Positions 12,162-22,716 of a stretch of 64,000 nucleotides of DNA are shown here, one piece after another. A model generated the notes under the pieces. It was given only the letters and a program-made list of their open reading frames with translations, was not told where the DNA came from and made no database searches. Source of the stretch: Struthidea cinerea (taxonomy: Eukaryota; Chordata; Aves; Passeriformes; Corcoracidae); the NCBI GenBank assembly GCA_013397865.1, contig VZTI01003934.1:720412-784411 (forward strand). The letters run 5' to 3'. A program made the translations under genes and the position numbers. The first letter of the stretch is position 1. Every line of letters begins with the position of its first letter.

Positions 12162-12615
12162 TGTGGCAGCCTGGCAGCGTTTGAGGCAAGAGAAACACCA
12201 AATGAGACACAGCCGAGACAGAGACTTGTATCGGTGTGTATACCCGAATCTCTTTATTTTATCTGCCGTTAAATTTAACTTTTTTGGTATTTAACTAAGT
12301 CAACAGAGCAAATGAGTTAAAAGTACAGCTCCTGCCGGATGCCGTGGGTGGTATCAGATACCACAAGGGGCTTTTTGCTGTGTGAGGAGGATGCGTTCTT
12401 AGGGCGGCGTTGCTGCGCGGAGCCCGCCGCGGGCAGCGGCAGCGGGGCCGAGGCGGCCGCGCGGGGGCGCTGCAGGCCCGGCCGTGCCGCGGCCGGCCCG
12501 AGCCCGCATTCCAGGCGGCGCTCCCGAACATCCCAGCCGACGGGAGAAAGTGCTTAAACCCATTAACGCCTCTCCCGTAAGCTCCTTTGTGATATTACAG
12601 GGGAAGCTTTCCACA
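12162..12615 (-). mobile_element. probable solo LTR of an endogenous retrovirus, CpG-rich
   Basis: On the minus strand the segment opens TGTGG (12615 side) and closes CCACA (12162 side), giving LTR-like inverted TG/CA ends. Near its 3' side it has AATAAA (in CAGATAAAATAAAGAG, about 12255-12270). A T/C/G-rich stretch with GTCTCTGTCTCGG follows, as in R-U5 regions. The interior at about 12400-12530 is extremely CpG-dense, with about 25 CpG in 125 bases. No matching five-base target duplication is visible at these edges, so the borders may be off. No internal retroviral gene lies nearby, hence solo. The alternative is a CpG-island promoter beside a smaller LTR fragment. Confidence 0.5.
12400..12530. 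promoter_or_regulatory. CpG-dense core, possible promoter
   Basis: About 25 CpG dinucleotides in roughly 125 bases, in a window where CpG is otherwise rare. It lies inside the proposed minus-strand LTR. Retained CpG implies either a young insertion or germline hypomethylation, both compatible with promoter activity. There is no clear TATA box, and transcription direction cannot be fixed from sequence. Confidence 0.4.
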
Positions 12616-13343
12616 CTCTGCCTCAGGAAGGCTGTTTATGCCCTAACGATACTTCACCTCTTGACATCGTGATCCATCTGCCAAATTCACTTTTTTTTTA
12701 AAATTCCCCTTTCATCTTTAGTATCTCTACGATCCTTTTAACATACTTTTTTTTCTCCCCTCATTTGAAAGGCAGGCACGGGGGAGCAATAGCAGTTAGC
12801 ATCTGGAGTGCTGGTGTGCTTAGCACTTCAAAGAGCAGTCTGTGTAGGGCAGGTTTACCATCACCAACCAGCGAAGGGCTGTGAGCTCTGCAGAGCAGCG
12901 CACTGCTCTAAATGATATGAACTGCTTCCTTCTTTGCAAGAAATTTAGCATGGCTGATCTGTGTTGCCACACGTCTGAGCTACTTTCATGCAGATTCTGT
13001 GTGATCTTGAATGTTAAATGGAGGTGTGATTGCAGTGAGAGAACTAGATTTAGTTACTCAAGTACAGCAACACCTTGCTGTACCTGTTGCTTCTTTATTC
13101 TCCACTTCAGAGTTCTGTTGCTGATCATTTAATAGAGTGCAGTGTTAATTGATATGATCACTTTGCTTTTCTGTCCTTTTCCATTGAATTAATCAAGAAA
13201 AGTGATAGCAATGAAATCTGGTGGTGGTTAAATCTTCTGTGATGTTCTCCATTATGAAATGTCAGCACCTCCTTTGTCGGATGACTCAGATCTGATCTCT
13301 TCTATTGGATGAATCAGTAAACCTTATCTTGCTTGATAATTAA
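12616..13343. other. non-coding DNA, nothing recognised
   Basis: AT-rich sequence between the CpG-dense LTR candidate and the nested CR1 pair. It contains only short chance frames such as 12881-13132. Confidence 0.5.
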
Positions 13344-13983
13344 GGGACTGGTGCAACTCTCCTATGAGGGAAGGCTGAGAAAGCTAGGACTGTCCAGCCC
13401 GGAGAAGAGGAGGACTGGGCAATCTTAGTGTGTGTAGGTGTCAGGCGGGAGTGTGTAAAGAAGTTGGGTCCAGACTATTTTCAGTAGTGCTTGGTAACAG
13501 GACTGGAGGCAATGACAAAAATGGAAACACAATTAAACATAAGGCAATGTCTTTTCCACTGTGAGTGTGATCAGACACTTGAATGGGTTTCTCAGAGAGT
13601 TTGTGGAGTCTCCTACCATGGAGACATTCAGAAGTCATCTGGACATAAAATCCTACAGTAGTTTGGGTTGGAAAGGACTTTTAAAGGTCATCTAGTCCAA
13701 CTTCCTTTGATGAGCCGGGACATGAGCAGGACATCTTCGACTAGACCAGGTTGACTGGAGACCCATCCAACCTGACTTTGAATGTTTCCAGAGGTGGAGC
13801 ATCGATCACTTCTCTGGGCAACCTGTTAGTCTGTCTCACCACTCCCACTGTAAAAACATTCTTCCTTATATGTAGTCTGAACATGGTCCTCAGTAACCTG
13901 TTCTAAGTGACCCTGCTTGAATAAGGAGGTTGGGCCAGATGATCTCCAGAGATCCCTCTCAACCTCAACCATCATGTGATTCT
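13344..13983 (+). mobile_element. CR1 LINE 3' fragment (plus strand), split by another CR1
   Basis: The left part, 13344 to about 13644, carries the end of the CR1 reverse-transcriptase reading region (GGCTGAGAAAGCTAGGACTG, then CCCGGAGAAGAGGAGGA) and the segment GTGGAGTCTCCTACCATGGA. The right part, about 13892-13983, carries the CR1 3' region (TTGGGCCAGATGATCTCCAG). It runs through TCTCAACCTCAACCAT to GTGATTCT. The two parts are in order and on the same strand, with an opposite-strand CR1 between them. The copy is 5'-truncated and heavily diverged, with no usable frame. Confidence 0.8.
13648..13890 (-). mobile_element. CR1 LINE 3' fragment (minus strand) nested in an older CR1
   Basis: Read on the minus strand, the element ends at about 13648 with the CR1 3' tail (GTTGGACTAGATGACC, then CCTTTCCAACCCAAACTAC). 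Further 5' it contains the hallmark reading GGCAACCTGT in complement and the segment around 13790-13860. It interrupts the plus-strand CR1 at its 3' UTR, so it inserted later. The 5' end near 13890 is approximate. CR1 insertions usually leave no clear target duplication, and none is seen. Confidence 0.78.
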
Positions 13984-15689
13984 TTACTTCATATGTACTA
14001 TCTCTGTGTCTTTAAAGTCTCCTTCTGAAGTTTCTGCATATATTCCCCATTTATTACACTAATTCTTGTGGGAAAAGTAGCTTTACTCTGCCAAACTGCT
14101 AAAAACTATGCATTTCAGGAGTGTCTACTTTGTTGATACTGGGGCATGGCTGTAGTTTGTTTTGGCCTTACATTGCTAGGTAGTACTGTGTATATTAAAG
14201 CTCATTTCAAGGTGGTATGATCTGGTTGCAAAGCTATGCCACTGGTTAACAGTGGTAGTCCCTCTTGGAATTTACGAACCAGTGCTTTCTTGCATGGCCT
14301 TTTAAGTACTAAGCATGAAGGTTTTATCAGCCAACTACTATGATCAGTTTGGCAATAAGCCTGAGTATTGTGTCTGAACTGTTTGCTACCTCTTCTGTAG
14401 TTTTCAGGCCTAGCAGAGATGTTCCTTCTTTGCTGCAGATGGATTTGGCCTTGTGGAGTAAAGCTTTATTAAAAGCAATGGGTCTTAGCAGCTCTGCAGT
14501 ATATAACAGATCTTGGGAAATTTACTTTCCAAATAACTGTGGAGTTCTTAATTCAAATTGTTTTACACTTGCTGTGGGTAAAGAATACACAGAGATAGTT
14601 ATTGTAAATCAGATGATTTGCAGGAATTTAGAATACAGTATCTTGTGTGAGCCTTACAATCTTCCTCCATGGAGGCATGTAGCCTTTTCTGCTGTTTTAT
14701 ATCTTCTGCAGGATAAAACTATATTGCATGCTTCTGTAGGAAGCTTTAGGACTCCTTATCCACAGTTTGAGAATCTCCAGTCCAAAGAATGTGGGAGTTT
14801 TGTGGATTGCTCATTCAGGATTGAGTTTTGATACCAGAATTTTACCTAGATGTATTATTTGTACAGATCTAACTAACATGAAGTACAGTTGTATTTCAGT
14901 CGAGGTACTACCATCCATTTGAAACGTCTGAAATTAATTAGACTGTTAATTTCATGTTGGTGTATTCTCTTATAAGAACATGACAATTTATTGAAACCAG
15001 CAGATGCCAGAAGAACATGCCTTTTCAGGCATCTCATCTGCGATGAGACCTTCAGCTGAAGTTCATGATACAGGTGTTTAATGTTAAAAAGGTATCTGCC
15101 TATAAACAGTTTTGATGAGTGGGTGGCACTTTTCCTATTATTGTTGAGCCAAATGTCTGCTGCAACAATTGCCATACCAAGATTTAAATGATGCAAACTT
15201 CATCTGCACTGTTTTGCATCTTCTTATTACAAGTAATGTTTAGTACGTCTGTCTCCAAACTGCCTATATCCAAATAACCTCAAAGAAATGACCTTGGAAA
15301 ATGATGCAGTTAATGGCAGTTCAATTTCCTTTCAGTATCAAACTTTCTGCTAAATTCTGTTGCCTTTTCTGGTGTAAAGTCACTTAAGGAAGTTGCCTGT
15401 GGCACTTAGTGTTGTCTCTGACATACTTAGGTAAGTACGTGTGTATGTAGTCTACCAGACCAGTATCCTGAGGTTCTGTGAAGCTGGCAGTGTAGAGCTG
15501 TGGTATCTGTTAAGCCCTCCTCTACTTTCCTGACTCAAATCACTCTCTTCAGTGTGCTCCCTCATAAGGTCCTACAGTTAAATCCTTCTACAGGGGTCCT
15601 CTTTAAATGATGTGCTTTTTTTTTCTAATGGCCAGTTAGATGTTTTCAGCCTGGATTGACCTCTGCAGTTCTGTGGTCATGTAACCAAA
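13984..15689. other. non-coding DNA with the longest open frame of the window
   Basis: An ATG-initiated frame of 163 codons lies at 14340-14831 on plus. It shows no domain, no compositional signature of a coding exon and no homology I recognise. In AT-rich DNA of this length it is compatible with chance. Otherwise nothing was recognised. Confidence 0.5.
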
Positions 15690-16298
15690 GCAAAAGACTG
15701 GGAAAAGGGACAGCTATAATCTTTCTCAGCAGTTTGGCCTGGCAGCCAGAAGGCCCAGCCATGTCCTGGGGTGCATCAGGCACAGCATCACCAGCCAGGC
15801 AAGGGAGGGGATTGTCCCGCTCTGCTCTGGCACAACCCAAGCCCTGTGTGCAGTTTTGGGCACCACAATGTAAGAAAGGCATTAAACTATTAGAGAGCAT
15901 CCAAAGGAGGGCCATGAGGATGGTGAAGGGCCTGGAGGGGAAGCCATATGAGGAGTGGCTGAGGTCACTTGGTCTGTTCAGCCTGGAGAAGAGGAGACTG
16001 AGGGGAGACATCATTGCAGTCTGCAACTTCCTTGTGAGGGGAAGAGAAGGGGTAGGCACTGAGTCAGGGTAGGTTTGTGTTGGGTGTTAGGAAAAGATGC
16101 CTCACCCAGAGGGTGGTTGGGCACTGGAACAGGCTCTCCAGGGAAGTGGTCACAGCACCAAGTGTGACAGAGTTCAAGAAGTGTCTGAACAATACTCTCA
16201 GGCACATGGTGTGATTCTTGGGGTTGTCCTGTGCAGGGCCAGGAGATGGACTTTGATGATCCTTTGGGTCCCTTCCAACTCAGGACATTCTATGATTC
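15690..16298 (+). mobile_element. CR1 LINE, 5'-truncated, with RT C-terminal remnant
   Basis: The frame around 15656-16072 still reads a CR1 ORF2 C-terminal segment: CVQFWAPQ, LLESIQRRAMRMVKGLEGK, then YEEWLRSLGLFSLEKRRLRG. Downstream, the 3' portion (CTCACCCAGAGGGTGGTTGG, then GGACTTTGATGATCC) and the terminal ATTCTATGATTC mark the true 3' end at 16298. Upstream codons are scrambled and a frameshift follows position 16072, so no active protein is made. The 5' limit is approximate. This copy is better preserved than the nested pair at 13.3-14.0 kb. Confidence 0.9.
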
Positions 16299-17897
16299 CT
16301 AGCTCTACTGTTGACTTATTTTGTGGCTCTAGTCAAGTAGTTTGGCCTTCCTTGAATCATAGTATTATTTGTGTATGAAACAGAAATTACTGTTCTTATT
16401 TAGAAATGAGGAAGGTGAAAAAGTAAACTGTAAGTTTTTGGGCTTTTAGAGGTGGAGGATACTTGAAAATTTAAACAGAAATTGTGATCGTAATGTATAA
16501 ATAATACAAAACTTTGCCTGATACATAACTCGTCTATTTTTTCCTTTTATCTTTTTTTGTCTTTTTGAGTCCTCAAAAAGGTGATTGGACTTGTCAGATA
16601 ACCTTAAATAGAAAGGCAGGTTTCTTAAAAGTCAGAAAAAGAAATTAGCAGTGAGGCTGTCTGTTCTTTGGAACTGGGACTTTATGTACCTGGCGTGTCC
16701 TCTCATCTGTGAAAACATTTCCTGAGCTACTTCTGTAAATGCCCTGGGGCTGAAGAGCAACATTTCAGTATCATCTGTCTCTAAGGCACGGATTCCTTGC
16801 AGCCATGCTCTTCTGTTGGCCAAACCAGTTCTTGTTTCTGCAAAAGAAATGACCTGTAGTGTCAGCTCAGTCTTGTGCACAAAGTTGAGCTTAGTATTTC
16901 TGGTAGGTTATAAAGCACTTTCACATCCATCAAAAGTTCTAATGTATTTCTATTAAATTTATCATCATCATTGTTTTAGTAAAGCCGAGGCTCTTCTTTG
17001 TTTAAATTCGCCACTGGCTGTATTGGCTTATTCATGCTTTATTTAATTTAGTTCTCTGGGGGGAATTGACAGTCTGAAATGTGATTAATAAACAGTGTCT
17101 GTATGTACCCCTTTCTCCCTCTCTCAGCCCCCTGCCCTTCTGTATTCCTGTTACTGTATGCTTGTTGCTGACAACAGGCATCTTCTATTCAGCAGCTATG
17201 TTATGCTGTCTCCTAGAAACAGCATGAAAGCTATTTAAATTGTTTTTATTCCACTTCTCCCTATGTCCTATTCTTTCCTCTGCACTATTTTAATATGATT
17301 TAATGAGACGTTACTTTGACAGCTCAGCATCCCTTTTTTTCTAGCCTACTCCATGCCCTGCAAATCATTCTGTCACTAAGTGTTATATGTGTGCACAGCA
17401 TATGCTGTTAATGGCAGCATAAATAGCCTCCAAGTGCCTGGTGGATTCCAGAAGAAAGGTTCTCATTACTTAAGTGTGGGAAACCTCTTATGAGTGGATC
17501 TTGTTAATGCAACAATGTTGTGAAGTGTGTGAGTAACCATCTGGTTTTCCCTGAGGGTCTTTGCCCATAGGATGGGGCAACAATAGTTTTACCATTTGCC
17601 TGGGCACAGTAACTGTAACAAAAGTGTGGGATCCAAATGTAAAGATATTTCGGTGGGAAGCCTCTGTCAGAAGATACATCTTGGTCAATTACTAGTGAAT
17701 GCGTTTTATTCTAGCAATAGAGGTTTGTACTGTGTATCTTATTACCTGGCTGAAGTGGCAAGACATTTGTCGCTGTTTTTGTACTAGTTAGAGATATATG
17801 AAATTGTGTAAAAGAATGTATGTTCTTTTACTATGTATTTTTTATTTTAGGGGGCAAATACATTAACATAAAGATGCAGACAATTGTTCTTAAATAA
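16299..17897. other. non-coding DNA, possibly containing conserved elements
   Basis: No repeat was recognised between the CR1 and the LTR. The stretch at about 16960-17450 is free of visible repeats and has homeodomain-like AT cores and the short inverted repeat ATGCTGT/ACAGCAT. This is the look of conserved non-coding DNA, but conservation cannot be judged from one sequence. Confidence 0.4.
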
Positions 17898-18493
17898 TGG
17901 TTATGGTTTAACCCCAGCCAGCAACCAAGGCCCACACAGCTGCTCACTCACTCCCCCACCAGTGGGCTTGCAGAGAGAATTGGAAGGATAAAAGTTAGAA
18001 AACTCATGTGTTGAGATAAAGACGGTTTAATAGGGAAAACAAAAGCTGTGCACACAAGCGAAGCAAAACAAAGGATTAATTTACTGCTTCTCATGGGCAG
18101 ACAGGTGCTCACCCATCTCTAGGAGAGCAGGGCCCCATCACATGTAATGGTGACTTGGGAAGACAAACACCATCACTCTAAACATCCCCCTATTCCTTCT
18201 TCTTCCCTGCATTTTATATGCTGAGCATGATGCCCTGTGGTCTGGAATATCCCTTTGGTCAGTTGGGGTCACCTGTCCTGGCTGTGTCTCCTCCCACCTC
18301 CTATGCACCTCCAGTCCCCTCACCGCTGTGGCAGCATGGAAAGCAGAAAAGGCCTCAGCTCTGTGTAAGCCCTGCTCAGCAATAATAAAAACATCACTGT
18401 ATTATCATCACTATGTTCAGCACAAATCTAAAACATAGCCCCATACCAGCTGCTGTGAAGAAAATTAACTCTACCCCAGCCAAAAGCAGCACA
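17898..18493 (-). mobile_element. solo LTR of an avian endogenous retrovirus
   Basis: The plus-strand left edge TGGTTTAACCCCAGCCAGCA and the stretch GCTCACTCACTCCCCCACCA are the antisense 3' portion of an LTR type common in birds. The right edge (TACCCCAGCCAAAAGCAGCA, then CA) is the antisense LTR 5' end. On the minus strand a TATA-type box (CATATAAAA, about 18213-18220) lies between them. The flanks AATAA (17893-17897) and ATCAA (18494-18498) match at four of five bases and could be a mutated target duplication. Length is 596 bases. No gag, pol or env remnant adjoins it, so it is a solo LTR left by recombination. It is non-coding. Confidence 0.85.
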
Positions 18494-21220
18494 ATCAATC
18501 TTTCAGGTTTGTAGTTATCAGTCCTGTTTGAAAGCTGAAAAAGGAAGCAGTTCTTACTTGTTCCTAATGGATTAAAAAAAAGAGTTAAGTAAGTCTCACT
18601 TTTACATATAGCTACAGTCTGAAGTACTAAATTAGAATGAACAATGCAGTAAATCCAGGTCAGGAGTGAAATTGAATCAATATATCAGTGTGTTAACAAT
18701 GATGATATCTTGAACTGCTAAACTATCAGAGTGTTATAGCAGGCAATTAAATCATAAGGTCGGTACATGAGGCTGTTAATTCTGCCTCAGAACCAAGTGA
18801 AATGCCCAGTTAACATTTCATAAACATCTGTAGTCTCAGCCTGGCTGCCTGCCTTGGTTTCAGCTGTTTGTGAACAATATGAGCCACTACTTTGATTACC
18901 GGCATGACTGCACAATTGCATCAATCTGGCCTCTTCTGGACTGATCATTTTGGACAAAAACCAATCTGATTCTGAAGAACAGTTTTTTCCAAGGCTGTTT
19001 ATGAACTTAGGAATGAGCTGTAAAGTGAGGGGTTTTGTGTCAGTTTGCTTGCCCTCTAGGATAGTATTCTAGGAGAAAATCTAATTTGAAACTGGGTGGA
19101 ATTCTAGAGCAATTTTTACAGAGAATGGTCTTGCACTAGTATGGGCATGTGTAATTCTATCTCCTTTTTATTTTCTGAACACATTGAAGACCAATGCATG
19201 TTCCTTATTATATGTAGGATTATTAAACTATTGTGATACATTTCTTTGGCATATTATGGGGAATCTGTCCTCTTTCTATCTGATACTTATGTGGTGAGAA
19301 AAACCTAAAAAGTAGCCTTAGATAAATTCTATGTCTTCTTTGTTATGCCTTCTCTCTACCAGTAACATACTATTGGTTTCAGGTTTTGCCTAAAGTATGT
19401 AATATTCAGTAGAATATATCTGCTTTAAAAAGTTTAGGTGGCTTTATATTTTTGGATCTTGTATTATGAAAAATGAATGTATTTTTCTAGATAGCATCCA
19501 AAAGGAAGTAAGTATTCTTTATATAAAATATTACATCTATGTTGCAAATAATGCTAAAAATTTGGCCATGACATTTCTGTGAATTGTGAGAGGGTCTTTG
19601 CATATTCTTAAATGAGTGTATTGGAATATTGTTGCAATAGAAAGAACAGATTTATAGTATTGAACTATAATTTTATTTCTTAGCAAATGAGACCTCATTT
19701 TTAGAATAAAAGAGGCATTCACCTAAATACCTGTTCATCCATTTAAGATTCTTAGGAACTGGTAATGTCATTGACCTCTACTGTTTTTACCTTTCCAAAA
19801 CTCAGATTTTACTGGGAAGGTATAATCAAAATAATAAAGGTTCTGTCCTGTGCAGAAGTTCAAAGCCAAAACTGTTGTTTGTTTCCTTCCTCTTTCCCCA
19901 TCCTTCCAACTTCTCCAGAGATTTGTGTGTGGTAGTGATGTGTTCTGGTTTTTTTTGTTTGGTTTGGTTTTTTTTGTTTGTTTATTTGTTTTTTACTAGT
20001 TTGTTTTCCCCTAAAGAGGGGAAAGGTTTCCCCTTTATCTCTTGGATAAAAAAGTGGAATAATTCTAGTTAGTTATGTGAAGTGATCCTCTTTGGCTGAG
20101 CCAGCCATTTGTATGCCTCTAGAGCTGGAAAGTGTGATTGTGTAAAGGACTCAGTACCTCTCGCTCACCCCTCCAAAGGCCAAAGAACAAACCCCCAAGT
20201 TTTAATACAATGTTATTACCATATGTTAAAGTTAGGGCTCACTTTGGGAAATGCAAATTGAGACTTCAAGTGCGGTTTAGTGTTTTTATAGCTTGAGAAT
20301 GTTACTGTTGTTGCAGTATTTTGTTCCTAGCATCTTGAGGGTTGTTTGTTGCTCTAAATATTAGACTTAATTGATCAGGGAAGTGTGTAAATTCTTCCAG
20401 TCTTTGGATCTTGTACTTTTACATTGAAAAAGGAAAAAGCCCACATTTACTAGGTTTGAATTTTGCCTAAGAGTCTACTTTACATTATATAGAGAAATCG
20501 GTTTCCTGTGGTATCTGCAGATGTTTAAAAGACTGTGATTAGCTGAACCCAGCTGTAATTAAAATACAGTTTGGTCACTGGTTTAAGCTTAACATGCCCA
20601 CACAGCTCCTGAAAGAGATGTTGCTGCATTCGACTCTGGTTGCCTGTTACCAGTTTCACCCCAGTGCATGGCCATGTGTGCTTGGGTGCCAGCACAAAAA
20701 CGTGAGTGCCTGTGGAGACACAATGCCTCTGGTCTGGAGAAAGTGTGGGTGTAACCGGAGTGAGTGAACCTTCACATCATTACCACGATCCGGAGACTGA
20801 AGGATGGATTGTCCAGCTGAGTAGTACCTGTAGCATATGAGTGAGCTTGTATGGAGCATAAGGACGGGCTTGGGGTCCCATGTGTGCTGCAGAGCTCACC
20901 TGGCTTCCTCCTTCTAGCAAGGAAGAAAGATGCAGCCGCAGGCATCACTGAAAACCTCTTTTGTGTCAGCTCTTGATGTTCATGTTTCTAGCAACTTCAG
21001 TGTATAGCACAGTGATTAAGATAGTGAGGAAAGTGGAGGGATCTTGGCTTTCAAACTTACTTCCCCTGGCTCTGATCCAAGTATCATTAATATGACATGA
21101 GACGTTTTGTTGGTATTTGATTAACTGGGAGGCTTGCTCTTGTTTTGTGTGACACATTGTGAGTTAACCACCCGGCCTGCGACATGTGCAATTAAAAACA
21201 AACACTTAAAACTAAATTGA
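18494..21220. other. non-coding DNA, nothing firmly recognised
   Basis: No repeat family or exon was recognised. A T/G-rich low-complexity tract lies at about 19945-19998 (TTTTTTGTTTGGTTTGG and similar). The stretch 18620-19000 lacks visible repeats and contains SOX-like AACAAT cores, which is suggestive at most. Confidence 0.45.
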
Positions 21221-21690
21221 GGAGCCGGCTGCCAAGCGTGCCGCAGGGAGGGGCTGGAGCAGCCTGCCCTGCACGACTCCACCGGGACAGGCCTCACCCG
21301 CTGCTCTCCCAAGCTTGCGTCGGCACCTTCCCAGATCACTCCTGCATTGCCGAGATTTGTTTTTAAACGTTTTATTCAGCTGTCTTGCGCAGTTCAAACA
21401 CGCCTGACAAAATCTAGGCATGGCAAATGGCGACTTAGAGGCGCGTTGTTCAAGCAGACCGCCCTCGGTGATGGCCGCTGTTATCAGGGGTTGTCGGCCC
21501 CTCCGGGCAGGGCGGTGCTGCTGCCGTCCGGAGTGGGGATGCTCTGCAGCCGCGGCGTTTGGCATTCCCAGTCCCAGGAGCTGCCGCACCCCGGCAGGGG
21601 GCTGCCGAGGGCCGGCCAGCGCCTCCGCCCGCTGCCGCTTTTATCCCATCGCAAGATTGCATTTGCGGTTTTCCTCGGCTTAAATTCCGG
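21221..21690. promoter_or_regulatory. orphan CpG island, possible alternative promoter
   Basis: A sharp GC-rich and CpG-rich block in AT-rich surroundings, with about a dozen CpG in 21541-21660 alone. It includes GCAGCCGCGGCGTTTGG and CGCCTCCGCCCGCTGCCGC. The overlapping open frames on both strands (for example 21347-21727 plus and 21212-21589 minus) are explained by the rarity of stop codons in GC-rich DNA. No LTR ends or known repeat were recognised, so a bona fide CpG island is the best reading. It could mark a promoter of the surrounding gene, of a non-coding RNA, or a silent island. Confidence 0.5.
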
Positions 21691-22317
21691 GACAGCAAGA
21701 AGGTGTCTGGGCGTATTTTATAATTAACTAATTAATTTCACAAATAAGACCTGGAGAGTTAGCAAAGCTTATTTCCCCTTCTCATTCCCTTCGTTATTAT
21801 ACGGTTTTTAACCTCCCCTCTCTCGTTAGGGTCCTTGCTGTGGAAACAATTCCTCGTTTCCCAGTCAGCAACAGGGTGTTTTTAAAGGTAGCGTTACCCT
21901 GACAGGCAGCTGGGTTTGTGGGTACTAAGCATCCAAAGGAGTGAAAGCCGTGGCATGCACAATAGCTGTTGAAGTCTTGGTAACCCTTACCTTTATTTTC
22001 AGACCTGAAATGCGCTTTCACAGTGTTCACAGAAAACCTTCTGCTGATTCAGTGGGCACTTTCAATTCCACTTAAAGCAAAATGTGCCCTCTGACCTGTG
22101 CACAGATGTGCAATGCTTGTGAAAACTCACAAATCCTCTTGCCTGGAGCTGCTGACCTATGATCATGTGGTGTTCGGTGGCCTGGCAGGGCCCCTGTTGG
22201 CTCCTCCTGGAAGGGACCGTGCTGGGAGAGGTGCGGAAGGAGGGCCCTCCTACACCTGACAGGGTGCATGGGCTGTGGTTGCTTCTGCACGCAGCTCCTG
22301 TGGCTGTGGCAGGGCTG

Positions 22318-22339
22318 TTCTTGTCAGCTCTGACAAGAA
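22318..22339. repeat. 22-bp near-perfect palindrome
   Basis: TTCTTGTCAG (22318-22327), CT, then CTGACAAGAA (22330-22339): ten paired bases on each side of a two-base centre. It could bind a dimeric factor, but no specific factor is assigned. Confidence 0.75.
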
Positions 22340-22685
22340 AGCTGAACGCTTTTCTTCCAGGTTGTGTGTAGAATTGTTCCTGAAGTAGAGTAGTTCCTTA
22401 ATTGATTATTGACTCAGTTAGAAAGTATTTTGGTGAAGGGCTAAGCAGACCTTGTATAAAGCTATCTTGTTCTTCTTCAATATCAGTATCTGCTTTCTTT
22501 TCATTTGAGGCAAACACCAGAGGAAAAAATACCTTTAAATGTACCTGCTAATTCCCAAGTTGAGATTTTAAGCCTTTTGTGTGTAATGATTTTTTTCCCC
22601 CCCCAGAGGAACAAATTTTATGCTTGCAGATCAAGGACTGACTAGATTAGAGGGAAAATAGCAGCAGCAAGTGAACTTCTGGGAG

Positions 22686-22688
<3 letters not shown>

Positions 22689-22716
<28 letters not shown>
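22689..22716. repeat. (AC)14 microsatellite
   Basis: Fourteen uninterrupted AC units. It is likely length-polymorphic. Confidence 0.95.

Noticed and set aside
14340..14831. 163-codon ATG open frame, the longest in the window
   Set aside because: No domain, no splice context, ordinary base composition and no family recognised. Compatible with chance in 64 kb of six-frame sequence.
21347..21727. Overlapping long frames on both strands in the CpG island
   Set aside because: Stop codons are rare in GC-rich DNA. The overlapping frames have no recognisable protein features.
22590..22640. Strong T/C tract plus CAG resembling an acceptor
   Set aside because: It is a homopolymeric T then C run. The following frame stops within about 40 bases with no usable donor.
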